Assembly: GCA_021771035.1 (NCBI GenBank)
Contig: JAETPU010000012.1
Coordinates: forward strand, 19,013-83,012
Direction: 5' to 3'
Source of the DNA: Marvinbryantia formatexigens
GTDB taxonomy: Bacteria > Bacillota > Clostridia > Oscillospirales > Ruminococcaceae
Length of the DNA stretch: 64,000 nucleotides
This document shows, one piece after another, positions 45,261-53,632 of the stretch. The first letter of the stretch is position 1, and each line of letters begins with the position of its first letter. The translations under genes and the position numbers were made by a program. The notes below the pieces were generated by a model. That model saw only the letters and a list, made by a program, of their open reading frames with translations. It was not told the DNA's origin and made no database searches.

Positions 45261-45487
45261 TGAGCTTCCTCCTCCACTTCGATATCCTTGGCATCATCGA
45301 TTCGAATGGTGAGCTCATAGCTGCGAATATGCAGTTCGATGGGATCCCCCATGGGGGCCACCTTGCGTACCATTACCTGTGTGTGGGGAGTCAGCCCCAT
45401 ATCCAATAGCCGCCTGCGCAGAGCGCCCTTTCCGTTGACCGCTACTATCTTTGCTTTTTTTCCAATTTCAAGCTGGTCCAGCGTCAT
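45257..45487 (-). CDS. feoA: ferrous iron transport protein FeoA
   Basis: A small cytoplasmic SH3-like partner of FeoB: MTLDQLEIGKKAKIVAVNGK then RRRLLDMGLTPHTQVMVRKVAPMGDPIELHIRSYELTIR, with the conserved LLDMGL and GDP blocks. It encodes 76 residues. It is translated just ahead of feoB with a four-base overlap. An inverted repeat AGAGTT-N10-AACTCT lies about 55-76 bases upstream (45542-45563) and could be an iron-regulator site. Confidence 0.95.
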   Translation of the reverse strand: MTLDQLEIGKKAKIVAVNGKGALRRRLLDMGLTPHTQVMVRKVAPMGDPIELHIRSYELTIRIDDAKDIEVEEEAQ

Positions 45488-45743
45488 ACTGCCCGTCCGC
45501 CCCTTTTTTGCTTTAATCCAGAATGGAAGCAGAGTTTTCGTAGAGTTTGCCTTATCTAACTCTGCCCTGTACCAGTGTACCCTTCCTGCAAATTTTTGTC
45601 AAGAACCTTGCGGGATCTTTTGCGGAAAATCCCTGAGATTCCCAGATTACCCAATTTCCAGTTCCCGTTTCACAGCAGCCGTAACTGTTGGTTTCCATTC
45701 GCTTTGTGATATCAAATACGCCCACTTTCCGCCTCAAAGCAGC
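45488..45743. other. gap upstream of feoA
   Basis: It holds the AGAGTT/AACTCT dyad (45542-45563). No clear -35/-10 pair was seen for the minus-strand feo transcript. Confidence 0.4.
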
Positions 45744-45781
45744 AAAATCCCCGGGATGTCCATGGACATCCCGGGGATTTT
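45744..45781. terminator. perfect palindromic terminator of 2-oxoacid oxidoreductase operon
   Basis: A 38-base perfect palindrome (AAAATCCCCGGGATGTCC and its exact complement), serving the minus-strand operon that ends at 45800. Confidence 0.85.
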
Positions 45782-45799
45782 CATCGTATGTACAGCAGA

Positions 45800-46333
45800 T
45801 TACTGCTCCATTCCCAATTTGATGGCGCGCAGGTTGCCCTCCACCAGGTGAGCCTTCTTGGCGGGAACACACTTGCGGATTCCCTTCTCCACAGACTCAT
45901 AGGCCGCAAAGCCAGTCTCCTTCAGGAGCTTGCCGATCAAAATGATGTTGGCCAGGCCCTTGAGGTTTTCGTCCACCGCCAAACGGGTTGCCGGAACATA
46001 GAACACCTTGATGTCGTCCCGCTCACACTTCTGGGTAACCAGAGTGGAATCCAGAATGGCAATGCCGCCCGGCACCACCTTATTGATAAATTTTTCATAG
46101 GACGGCCCGTTCATCGCAATGAGGATTTCCGGGTTGGCGATGATGGGGGACGCAATGGGATCGTCAGAGATGCACACGCTGCAGTTGGCTGTGCCGCCTC
46201 TCATTTCAGGGCCATAGGAGGGCAGCCAGGAAACCTGCTTATCCTCCACCAGGCCGCAGTATGCAATAACCTTGCCGGCGAAAAGGATACCCTGACCGCC
46301 GAATCCAGCCAGTACCATGTTATGTGTAGCCAT
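45800..46333 (-). CDS. 2-oxoacid:ferredoxin oxidoreductase gamma subunit
   Basis: The gamma domain of the four-subunit ferredoxin oxidoreductase that oxidatively decarboxylates a 2-oxoacid to acyl-CoA and CO2. Family blocks are AGFGGQGILFAGKVIA, SWLPSYGPEMRGGTANC and LIAMNGPSYEKF. It has 177 residues. Its ATG overlaps the beta subunit's stop codon by one base (TAATG), so it is tightly coupled. It is the last gene of the operon. The family member (KorC/VorC) cannot be told apart from sequence alone. Confidence 0.92.
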   Translation of the reverse strand: MATHNMVLAGFGGQGILFAGKVIAYCGLVEDKQVSWLPSYGPEMRGGTANCSVCISDDPIASPIIANPEILIAMNGPSYEKFINKVVPGGIAILDSTLVTQKCERDDIKVFYVPATRLAVDENLKGLANIILIGKLLKETGFAAYESVEKGIRKCVPAKKAHLVEGNLRAIKLGMEQ

Positions 46334-47085
46334 TATTTCGCCTCCTCTGCTGTCTTATCCTTGTAAACGCCCAGCGGATAGTAGGGCATCATATTCTCTG
46401 CAAGCCACTTGGTGGCCTCCACCGGAGTCAGGCCCCAGTTGGTAGGACAGGTGGAGAGAACCTCAACAATGGAAAAGCCCTTCTTGCCCAGCTGGTTCTG
46501 GAAAGCTTTTTTAATGGCAGCCTTGGCCTTGCGCACATGGGACACATCATGTACGGAAACACGCTCCGCATAGGCTACGCCGTCCAGCGTGGAGAGCATC
46601 TCACACACGTGAACCGGGTATCCGGCGGTATTGACATCACGGCCATAGGGCGTGGTCTGTGTCACCTGGTTGGGCAGGGAGGTGGGAGCCATCTGTCCGC
46701 CGGTCATGCCATAGATGGCATTGTTGACGAATACCACCACAATATTCTCACCGCGGGTTGCAGCGTGAACAATCTCAGCAGTACCGATAGCGGCCAAATC
46801 GCCGTCGCCCTGGTAGGTAAAGACTACATTGTCCGGCAGAGCGCGGTGTACGCCGGTCGCAACAGCCGGTGCACGTCCATGGGGAGCCTGGACAACATCA
46901 CAGGAAAAATAGTTGTAAGCCAGAACCGAACATCCAACCGGAACAACCGCAATGGTTTTGCCCTGGATGTCTAACTCATCCAAAGTCTCGGCAACCAGCT
47001 TATGAATGATACCGTGGGTGCAACCGGGGCAATAGTGCAGGGTTGCATCGGTCAATGATTTACTCTTCTGATAAACAATTGCCAT
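46333..47085 (-). CDS. 2-oxoacid:ferredoxin oxidoreductase beta subunit (TPP-binding)
   Basis: The thiamine-diphosphate subunit. Visible parts are HYCPGCTHGIIHKLVAE near the N terminus (Cys-rich substrate/Fe-S contact), the TPP-Mg motif TYQGDGDLAAIGTAEIVHAA (GDGD followed by NN at VFVNNAIYGMTGGQMAPT) and a C-terminal KGFSIVEVLSTCPTNWG region. It has 250 residues. It overlaps the alpha subunit's stop by one base. It is the catalytic core together with the alpha subunit. Confidence 0.94.
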   Translation of the reverse strand: MAIVYQKSKSLTDATLHYCPGCTHGIIHKLVAETLDELDIQGKTIAVVPVGCSVLAYNYFSCDVVQAPHGRAPAVATGVHRALPDNVVFTYQGDGDLAAIGTAEIVHAATRGENIVVVFVNNAIYGMTGGQMAPTSLPNQVTQTTPYGRDVNTAGYPVHVCEMLSTLDGVAYAERVSVHDVSHVRKAKAAIKKAFQNQLGKKGFSIVEVLSTCPTNWGLTPVEATKWLAENMMPYYPLGVYKDKTAEEAK

Positions 47086-48149
47086 TATCTTGCACCTCCT
47101 GCCATTTCCTCAATTGCCTTGGTAACCTCAGCAACAGTCGGGATAACGCCGCCGGTTCTGCCATAAAAGCTCACCGGAGCTCTGCCCTTCACAAAGAGCT
47201 CTACATCCTCTACCATCTGGCCCATGCTCATCTCCACAACCTTGAATTCCTTCGCGGATGCGCAGGCCTTGTTGATGCTCTCAACCGGGAACGGCCACAG
47301 GGTGATAGGACGGATCATACCCACTTTGATGCCCTTTTCTCTGGCAGCATTGACAGCGCCCTTGACAATACGGGCGGTTGCGCCATAGGCCACCATAACA
47401 TATTCGGCGTCTTCCATCAGGTACTCCTCAGCCTCAGCCTCGTGTGCCTTGATGTAATCATATCTTTCAAAGCGCTCTTTTACCTTTGCTTCCAGCTCAT
47501 CGGGCTCCAAATACAGGGAGTTGACGATGTTGTGCTCACGCTTAAACTCGTGGCCCGTTGTGGCCCAGGGCTTCTCAGGCAGGTCGGTCTTGTCCTCCTC
47601 CGGGAAAACCACCGGCTCCATCATCTGGCCCAGAACGCCGTCCATCAGCATGAGGGCGGGCATACGGTACTCGTCCGCTTTGTCATAGGCTTTAAACATG
47701 AGATCCACCATCTCCTGAACCGTGGACGGAGCGTACACCAGCACAAAGAAATCGCCGTGGCCCAGAGCCTTGGTGGCCTGCCAATAATCGGACTGTGCAG
47801 GCTGAATGCTTCCCAGTCCGGGGCCTCCGCGCTGTACGTTGACAATCACGCAGGGCACATCGGAACCGGCGATGTAGGAAATTCCCTCTGTCTTCAGGGA
47901 GATTCCCGGAGAGGAGGAGGAGGTCAGCGCACGCACACCGGCGCTGGCAGCACCCAATACCATGTTGATAGCACCAATTTCAGACTCTGCCTGCAAAAAG
48001 GTACCGCCAATTTTCGGCATTCTCTTGGATAAATATGCGGAAATTTCTGTCTGTGGGGTGATTGGGTATCCGAAGAAGTGGCGGCAGCCTGCTTTGATTG
48101 CAGCTTCAGCCAGAGCCTCGTTGCCCTTCATCAATACTCTCTCTGCCAT
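47085..48149 (-). CDS. vorB: 2-oxoacid:ferredoxin oxidoreductase alpha subunit (VorB/KorA-like)
   Basis: The alpha subunit, which has the pyrimidine-binding part of the TPP site. It shows ERVLMKGNEALAEAAIKAGCRHFFGYPITPQTEI at the N terminus, FLQAESEIGAINMVLGAASAG, ALTSSSSPGISLKTEGISY and VIVNVQRGGPGLGSIQPAQSDY. Its length of 354 residues fits Vor/Kor alpha proteins. This subfamily is usually annotated VorB (2-oxoisovalerate) but 2-oxoglutarate is equally possible. It is seven bases after the ferredoxin gene. Confidence 0.88.
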   Translation of the reverse strand: MAERVLMKGNEALAEAAIKAGCRHFFGYPITPQTEISAYLSKRMPKIGGTFLQAESEIGAINMVLGAASAGVRALTSSSSPGISLKTEGISYIAGSDVPCVIVNVQRGGPGLGSIQPAQSDYWQATKALGHGDFFVLVYAPSTVQEMVDLMFKAYDKADEYRMPALMLMDGVLGQMMEPVVFPEEDKTDLPEKPWATTGHEFKREHNIVNSLYLEPDELEAKVKERFERYDYIKAHEAEAEEYLMEDAEYVMVAYGATARIVKGAVNAAREKGIKVGMIRPITLWPFPVESINKACASAKEFKVVEMSMGQMVEDVELFVKGRAPVSFYGRTGGVIPTVAEVTKAIEEMAGGAR

Positions 48150-48156
48150 TTTTTCA

Positions 48157-48363
48157 CTACCTTTCCACTGTTATCGCACTGTCAGGACACATCGTCGCAC
48201 ACATTGCGCAGCCGATACATTTTTCCATATCAATGACCTGCGCCGGGTAATACCCTTTGCTGTTCAGACGTTCGCTGGTCAGCTCGATAATTTTCTTCGG
48301 GCAAGCCTCTGCGCACAATCCGCAGCCTTTGCAGACATTTTCATTGATGGTTACCTTTGCCAT
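48157..48363 (-). CDS. 4Fe-4S ferredoxin-type delta subunit
   Basis: A small electron-transfer subunit of 68 residues with two cluster motifs, CKGCGLCAEACP and CIGCAMCATMCP, each CxxCxxCxxxCP. ATG 48363 is chosen because GGAGG lies 8 bases upstream. It carries electrons from the oxidoreductase to free ferredoxin. It stands between the P-loop ATPase gene and the alpha subunit in the operon. Confidence 0.93.
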   Translation of the reverse strand: MAKVTINENVCKGCGLCAEACPKKIIELTSERLNSKGYYPAQVIDMEKCIGCAMCATMCPDSAITVER

Positions 48364-48385
48364 ACCTGTCACCTCCATTAAATAC

Positions 48386-49060
48386 TCATTTACTCCAGGG
48401 AGCCTTCACATAAATGTCAACCGGGAAAATGTCTTCAGCCTGCCCCTTAAGGGACTCGGCCAATTCCCGTTCTACACTGTGGCACAATACCGGCAAACCG
48501 GCTGCCTGCGCCGCCTGCTGGGCATACGGGATGGATTCCAAGATATCCTGTGCTCTCGTCTCGTACGCCAGATTGGAGTTGTTGATGATTGCGGTCCCGG
48601 TCAGCCGGGATGCGCTCTCAATCTCCCTGAGAATTTCTATCGCCTCCTGCGGGGATCTGGTGAGGTAGCGATAGGAATTGATTACATAAAGCAGTGCATA
48701 GTCATCCGCCTTGATCTGTGCGGAATATCGTCCCAGCGCAGTAGCGCCGGCATCGTCGCCGCCCACGTCAAAGATGACCGTGGCCTCCTTGTCAAACAGG
48801 GAAATGTTCACCTCGCTGGTGAGAGTCGGGATATCCAGGTTGGAATTGGCGAACTGGGGCACCACCATGCGGATTCCCATATCCTCCATCTCACCCTTAA
48901 AATCCGCGGAGCGGAAATAGGGGTTGACAATATCCAAATCCACCAGGGTCACCTTTTTCCCCTGCTGATGCAGCCAAACCGCCAGGTTCACGGCAAAATT
49001 GGTCTTGCCGCTGCCGTAATGTCCTGTAATAATGTTGATACGATGGTTAAATTCGAGCAA
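48386..49060 (-). CDS. P-loop NTPase (MinD/CobQ-like) of the oxidoreductase operon
   Basis: A SIMIBI-type P-loop ATPase or GTPase, with the Walker A motif ITGHYGSGKTNFAVNLAV and VTLVDLDIVNPYFRS (switch I-like), plus VIFDVGGDDAGATALG as the Walker B region. It has 224 residues. It is the first gene of the operon and starts with TTG 49060, 7 bases after AGGAGG. Proteins of this type are consistently linked to Kor/Vor operons in Clostridia. The role may be maturation of the metal or cofactor centres, but that is not shown. Confidence 0.8.
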   Translation of the reverse strand: MLEFNHRINIITGHYGSGKTNFAVNLAVWLHQQGKKVTLVDLDIVNPYFRSADFKGEMEDMGIRMVVPQFANSNLDIPTLTSEVNISLFDKEATVIFDVGGDDAGATALGRYSAQIKADDYALLYVINSYRYLTRSPQEAIEILREIESASRLTGTAIINNSNLAYETRAQDILESIPYAQQAAQAAGLPVLCHSVERELAESLKGQAEDIFPVDIYVKAPWSK

Positions 49061-49088
49061 TCAATCACCTCCTGCCGGTTTTGTTCCT

Positions 49089-49117
49089 ATTATAGCATCT
49101 TCTCTGTGACAGAACAA
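49089..49117 (-). promoter_or_regulatory. sigma-A-type promoter of 2-oxoacid oxidoreductase operon
   Basis: On the minus strand TTGTTC (49112-49117), 17-base spacer, perfect TATAAT (49089-49094), 28 bases before the TTG start. Confidence 0.8.
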
Positions 49118-49486
49118 GCGACCAAACGAGTAAAAATTTCGTTTTCCCTGTTTTTCCTCTCAAAACTCCCTGTTTGTTCCAAATGACGCAGGCCCGTTCC
49201 ATAATTCCCGCATTTTCCTTCTCTAACGAACACGGACAATCTATCTGTATGCCTGGGACTTACAAATCATGATTTTACTGAAAAAATTTGTACCGTACTC
49301 TCTTGGCCCCGCCGGGTTCTTTTTGGGCAGGCTGCGCCGAGCGTATGGACCGTCAACTACCCTCAAAGAGAAGCGATGCAGTCCGGCGAGGCCTCTGTGC
49401 CATCCCAAACGCCGGAAATCCCGGCATCAGCAAAGAGGCCCCCTGCGGAAGCCTCCTCTGTGTCGTTGCAAATATCACGGATTTCG
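49118..49486. other. intergenic gap
   Basis: No gene or RNA signature was recognised upstream of the oxidoreductase promoter. Confidence 0.4.
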
Positions 49487-49774
49487 CTATACTTTCAGGG
49501 CGGAATACGCCGGCGCCAATATCTCCCACATCAGGGACACCCCCAGACGAATCTCGCAGCAAAAGGCGTCCACCTCAGAATAACTAAAAACCTCTGCATA
49601 AAGGCTCTCCAGTTCCCGAAAACGGGCGTTGTCCTCCTCGGACAGCTTGGAGGAAAAATACTGGTATTCCTTCTCAATCCGGAGATCGGCTTCGTCTAAT
49701 TGGGCGTTGTGAACCGCGGGTCTGTCAGATGGATTCACGTTTCCGTAATATAACTCCTCCAAAATAGAAGTCAC
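49487..49774 (-). CDS. DUF6809 family protein
   Basis: A 95-residue helical protein of the DUF6809 type (MTSILEELYYGNVNPSDRPAVHNA, then DLRIEKEYQYFSSKLSEEDNARFRELESLY). These small acidic proteins are common in Firmicutes, frequently near mobile elements, with no known function. It starts with GTG 49774, which overlaps the stop codon of the short ORF at 49771 (GTGA), and AAGGGGG lies 7 bases before it, inside that ORF. Confidence 0.72.
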   Translation of the reverse strand: MTSILEELYYGNVNPSDRPAVHNAQLDEADLRIEKEYQYFSSKLSEEDNARFRELESLYAEVFSYSEVDAFCCEIRLGVSLMWEILAPAYSALKV

Positions 49775-49863
49775 GCCAAAGCCCCCTTCCCTGAAGTATA
49801 CTTCTGGTAGTCATAGCATTTTCCCAGCAAAGCAGCATAGAAACTCAAACAGTCAATATTCAT
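49771..49863 (-). CDS. 30-residue ORF coupled to the DUF6809 gene
   Basis: MNIDCLSFYAALLGKCYDYQ is followed by KYTSGKGALA. AAAGGA lies about 9 bases before the ATG, and the stop codon overlaps the start codon of the next gene by four bases, indicating translational coupling. It may be a leader peptide or a real micro-protein. Nothing similar is recognised. Confidence 0.45.
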   Translation of the reverse strand: MNIDCLSFYAALLGKCYDYQKYTSGKGALA

Positions 49864-50007
49864 ACTAGCAGTCCTTTCTTTTTGGTCTGCCAGTACCGCT
49901 TGAAAGGGAGCATGGCACATGGTATACTATTTGTGTCATGTTCTGCCATTTAGCGGGACTGGCGTGTGGGAAGCGGCTTTAGCTTTGACGAGGGCGAGCC
50001 GCTTCTT

Positions 50008-50190
50008 CTACTTTTTTGTGATGTCAGGTTCCAACTTTTTTATTCCGTCCCGGATCCCTTCCGCCTTTGACTTTCCTTTTTCTTCACAATACTCTATTAA
50101 GATCTTGTGAGTTTCATCATCAATGCGGGCCTTAATTTCATGCCGTTTCGGATTATCAGTTGGACGCCCCATCTTCTTTTTTGGTGGCAG
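50008..50190 (-). CDS. ribbon-helix-helix (CopG-like) DNA-binding protein
   Basis: A 60-residue predicted RHH regulator. After a basic lead (PPKKKMGRPTDNPK) comes the beta strand and helices KRHEIKARIDDETHKILIEYCEEKGKSKAEGIRDGIKKL. The best start is a CTG at 50190 giving MPPKKKMGRP, because GGAGG lies 7 bases upstream of it; the frame also has an ATG at MGRP and a TTG at 50205. This type of protein is frequent in integrative elements, but no integrase or relaxase is seen here. Target sites unknown. Confidence 0.7.
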   Translation of the reverse strand: MPPKKKMGRPTDNPKRHEIKARIDDETHKILIEYCEEKGKSKAEGIRDGIKKLEPDITKK

Positions 50191-51158
50191 AAAAACACCT
50201 CCCAACTTATGTGCCCCAAATGTAGTATATATTTATGGGGAACAAAAGTCAATACTTTAATATAAAATGGTTCAAAAAGAATTTTGCCATTTTATTTTTG
50301 ATCCAATTTTTATTCGATTTCCTGTGGTTTTACTCAATATACATTGGGAAGAATTGGAGAATCAACCACCCACGCGGATTTTCATCCAATTCCGTCCCCA
50401 AGCCCTGCCAGGCGGCCCTACTTTCTGCCGAACAGAAAGTAGGCAAAGATTCGCCCAAGAGGTGTTCCCCCTCTTGGGTATCACCCCCTTCAGGGCAGTT
50501 TTTTGCACTCAATTAGTCCAGGCTAGAAAAAAGTTGAGAAAGTAAACTTTCTCAACTTTTTAATGCCGCTGATGCGAATTTAGTTTTTGTTTCCCATGTT
50601 CAGTAACTTTCGTAGCTAATTCTTAGTTCTGTCTATCGAGTTACTTCCGTGACCCGGGGGTTCATCAAAGGAGGGGGGCACCGGGACACTCGCAGTTTGA
50701 TTCTGGTTTTAGCCCTTCAGTGTCCCAAGTTTCGGGCAAACCCAAAACTTCCCCAGCCTTTACAAAACCTGTAGTATCCTTTGTCATTTGCGGGCTGGGT
50801 GGTCAAAAGGGGAATATTTACGGAGTTTTGAACTCGTTTCAAAACTCTTAGGGGCGCTGTTGAATTTAGACAAGAACATAGCTCAGTGCGCCCCGAACCC
50901 CTTCCCTCCCTTTTTATCTTTGGGTACTTTCTGCTGGAACCAACTACGGAGAATTGAAACAAGTTTCAATTCTCCGCAGGAAAGCCAGCGCAAAGCTTTC
51001 AAAGACTCCAAAGGGGAGAGAGGATTTCAAATCTCCTCTCTCCCCTTCGGAACCTCATTACCTTTGAAAACGATACCGGACTATCACAGGATTTGTGAAA
51101 GCCGAGGAAAATTTAGGCTTGCCGTACAATGTACAAGCCCAGTTCTTCCCGCTTTTTC
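50191..51158. repeat. palindrome-rich non-coding region
   Basis: At least eight inverted repeats lie within about 650 bases: 50418-50442, 50454-50478, 50528-50561 (16-bp arms with a T tract), 50683-50726, 50727-50750, 50823-50847, 50947-50976 (14-bp arms) and 51011-51047 (13-bp arms). Arm sequences differ from one another, so this is not one tandem unit. Two blocks resemble each other around CTTTCTGC/AGAAAG near 50420 and 50927. No gene was recognised. Confidence 0.6.
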
Positions 51159-52007
51159 TTACACGCCGGAATAGGCGCTGAACCCACCGTCCACCGGAAT
51201 CACTACACCGGTGACAAAGCCCGCGGCCTGCTGGGACAGTAAGAACAAAAGCGTGCCCAGCAGTTCTTCCGCCTCGCCGAAGCGGCCCATGGGCGTGGCG
51301 GAGAGAATCTTATCCGTGCGGGGCGTGGGGGTGCCGTCCTCATTGAAAAGCAGCTTCTGGTTCTGCGCTGTGACAAAGAAGCCCGGCGCAATGGCGTTCA
51401 CCCGGATGCCCACCTTGGAAAAATGCACCGCCAGCCACTGGGTAAAGTTGCTGATGGCCGCCTTTGCCGCGGAATAGGCCGGAATTTTCGTCAGAGGGGT
51501 AAACGCGTTCATCGAGGATACATTCAGAATGCTGCAGCCGGGCTTTTCCAGCATATCCTTGGCAAACACCTGGGTGGGAATCAGGGTTCCGATAAAGTTG
51601 AGGTTGAACACAAAGTTCACCCCGCTGTCCTCCAGGTTGAAGAAGGTGGCGATATCCTCGTCCAAATCCCCAGGGAAATAGTATTCCTTGGTGGTGGTGG
51701 CCCGGGGATTGTTTCCCCCCGCGCCGTTAATGAGAATATCACAGGGGCCCAGTTCCTGGGTCACCTGGATGTGCACTTCCTCCATCACGGCCTTATCCAG
51801 AACATTGGCCTTGTAGGCCTTGGCTACAAAGCCCTCTTGACAGATTTCATCCGCAAACTTCTGCGCGGCCTCCAGGTTGATATCTAACAGGGCCACCTTT
51901 GCTCCGCAGGCTGCCACAGCCTTGGCAAACATACTGCACAGTACGCCGCCCGCGCCGGTTACAACCACAACCTTATCCTTTAAATCAATATTCAGCGGTA
52001 ACTTCAT
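51159..52007 (-). CDS. uxuB: SDR-family oxidoreductase, fructuronate/mannonate type
   Basis: A short-chain dehydrogenase with the NAD(P) glycine motif VVVTGAGGVLCSMFA (residues about 13-27), a helix-rich Rossmann fold and the catalytic Ser-Tyr-Lys set in LNVSSMNAFTPLTKIPAYSAAKAA, and the late block VTGVVIPVDGGFSAYSGV. At 282 residues and next to uxuA it is best read as D-mannonate oxidoreductase of the YjmF/UxuB SDR kind, which reduces D-fructuronate to D-mannonate in hexuronate breakdown. AAGGAG lies 7 bases before the ATG. It is 74 bases after uxuA. Confidence 0.82.
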   Translation of the reverse strand: MKLPLNIDLKDKVVVVTGAGGVLCSMFAKAVAACGAKVALLDINLEAAQKFADEICQEGFVAKAYKANVLDKAVMEEVHIQVTQELGPCDILINGAGGNNPRATTTKEYYFPGDLDEDIATFFNLEDSGVNFVFNLNFIGTLIPTQVFAKDMLEKPGCSILNVSSMNAFTPLTKIPAYSAAKAAISNFTQWLAVHFSKVGIRVNAIAPGFFVTAQNQKLLFNEDGTPTPRTDKILSATPMGRFGEAEELLGTLLFLLSQQAAGFVTGVVIPVDGGFSAYSGV

Positions 52008-52081
52008 TGTTGCGCTCCTTCCGTTTAAGGCCCGCTCCGGGTTCCTGCCGGTTCAGGCCGCAGGTATCGTCCTGTTATCGG

Positions 52082-53140
52082 CTATTTCTGCCGGGTATCC
52101 TGGGTTTTCTCCAGCGTCTCCCAAATTCCGTTGAGATAGGAAGCCCCCAGCGCACGGTCATAGAGCCCATAACCGGCACGCCCGGTCTCTCCCCAGATCA
52201 TCCGTCCGTGATCCGGGCGCAGATACCCGTCAAAGTGGTTATGATGGAGAATCCGCATAATTTCCACCATGTCCAAGGAACCGCAGGCGGAATAGTGGGC
52301 GGACTCCTCAAAACTGCCGTCATCCAGAATCTTCACATTGCGCATATGCATAAAATGGATGCGGCCCATAGCGGAATATTTTTCCACCATGTTCGGAATA
52401 TCGTTAAACTGCGCGCAGCCCAGGGAGCCGGTACAGAAGGTAAGTCCGTTGTGGGGATCGTCCACCAGCTTTAAAAACCGATCCAGATTCTGCTCGTTGG
52501 TGATAATCCGGGGCAGCCCGAAGATATTCCACGGCGGATCATCCGGATGAATCGCCATATTGACACCGCACTCGGCGGCTACCGGGATCACCTTTTTCAG
52601 GAAATACTCCAGATTCTCCCACAGCTTTCCCTCATCCACCTGGGAATACAGCTGGAAGATATGGCGCAGCTCCTCTTTTTGATAGCTGGCGTCCCAGCCC
52701 GGCAGAGCATATTCCCCGGAGAGGGGATCCATCTTCTCCAGCTGCTCCTTGTAGTACACCAGTGCGGTGGAGCCATCCTGAAGCAGACGGTCCAGCTGGG
52801 TGCGGGTCCAGTCAAAGACGGGCATAAAATTGTAGCAGATGCATTTTACCCCGGCCTTTGCCAGACGGCGGACAGTTTCGCAGTAGTTTTCCAGATAGGT
52901 GTCCCTTGTGGGCAATCCCAATTTGATATCCTCATGCACCGGTACGCTCTCGATGACGTCGAAGGCCAGCCCCGCGGCCTCAACCTCCGCCTTGAGGGCG
53001 TCAATTCGCTCCTGAGGCCACACCTGGCCCACCGGGACATCGTACACCGCCGTGACGATGGAATTCATATTGGGGATTTGCCGGATGTAATCGAGGGTTA
53101 CCGGATCGTCCTTTCCATACCAGCGGAATGACAGCTTCAT
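52082..53140 (-). CDS. uxuA: mannonate dehydratase
   Basis: Removes water from D-mannonate to give 2-keto-3-deoxygluconate in glucuronate/galacturonate catabolism. It is a TIM-barrel metal enzyme with [25 protein letters not shown] at the start, [35 protein letters not shown] and [15 protein letters not shown] and [14 protein letters not shown], all blocks characteristic of UxuA. The length of 352 residues is standard. Together with the SDR gene downstream it makes a two-step module; the aldolase and kinase are not in the window. Confidence 0.94.
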   Translation of the reverse strand: MKLSFRWYGKDDPVTLDYIRQIPNMNSIVTAVYDVPVGQVWPQERIDALKAEVEAAGLAFDVIESVPVHEDIKLGLPTRDTYLENYCETVRRLAKAGVKCICYNFMPVFDWTRTQLDRLLQDGSTALVYYKEQLEKMDPLSGEYALPGWDASYQKEELRHIFQLYSQVDEGKLWENLEYFLKKVIPVAAECGVNMAIHPDDPPWNIFGLPRIITNEQNLDRFLKLVDDPHNGLTFCTGSLGCAQFNDIPNMVEKYSAMGRIHFMHMRNVKILDDGSFEESAHYSACGSLDMVEIMRILHHNHFDGYLRPDHGRMIWGETGRAGYGLYDRALGASYLNGIWETLEKTQDTRQK

Positions 53141-53554
53141 GCAAGCACCACGCCTTTCTGTAACAGTTCAAACTTCTCTTGTTTTGTTGAGTGCGTTTGG
53201 GAGTCCCAAAAGCCGCCGGCAAGGAGGCCTTCCCCGGCACAGGGCCGGGGCGCTCTCCTTCAATGCGGCTCCTTTGGAAACCGGCACCATACAGCTTCTC
53301 AAGTTACCTCTATTATAACGTTGGTAAAATGCAAGGAAAACAGCGTCCGTTGCTGCAAATCTCGCAAAAATTGCTAAAGCCCCGGCTTTTGATGGATTCT
53401 GCCGCCTGGGCATTCAAGAATGGTGCGCCTCCCGGAACCCTTCACCACCGCAGGCGGGCGCCGGTATCTATGAGCTCATTCCCCGGCATATTGGTACGCC
53501 GCCGGCTCCGCTGAGACGCCCACGCCGCCCTGACTCCCCTATCCCGCCGGGTAC
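53141..53554. other. gap upstream of uxuA with possible promoter
   Basis: On the minus strand TATAAT (53312-53317) lies 17 bases from a weak TTTTCC, about 170 bases before uxuA. Otherwise nothing recognised. Confidence 0.35.
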
Positions 53555-53590
53555 AAAAAAGAGAGACCTCAACCAAAGGCCTCTCCTTTT
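53555..53590. terminator. bidirectional terminator after Cthe_2159 gene
   Basis: GAGAGACC (53561-53568) with GGCCTCTC (53578-53585), flanked by A6 and T4 runs. Confidence 0.7.
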
Positions 53591-53632
53591 CTATGGTATC
53601 GAAGGAATTTGGGGCATCTCATCCGAACAGGG

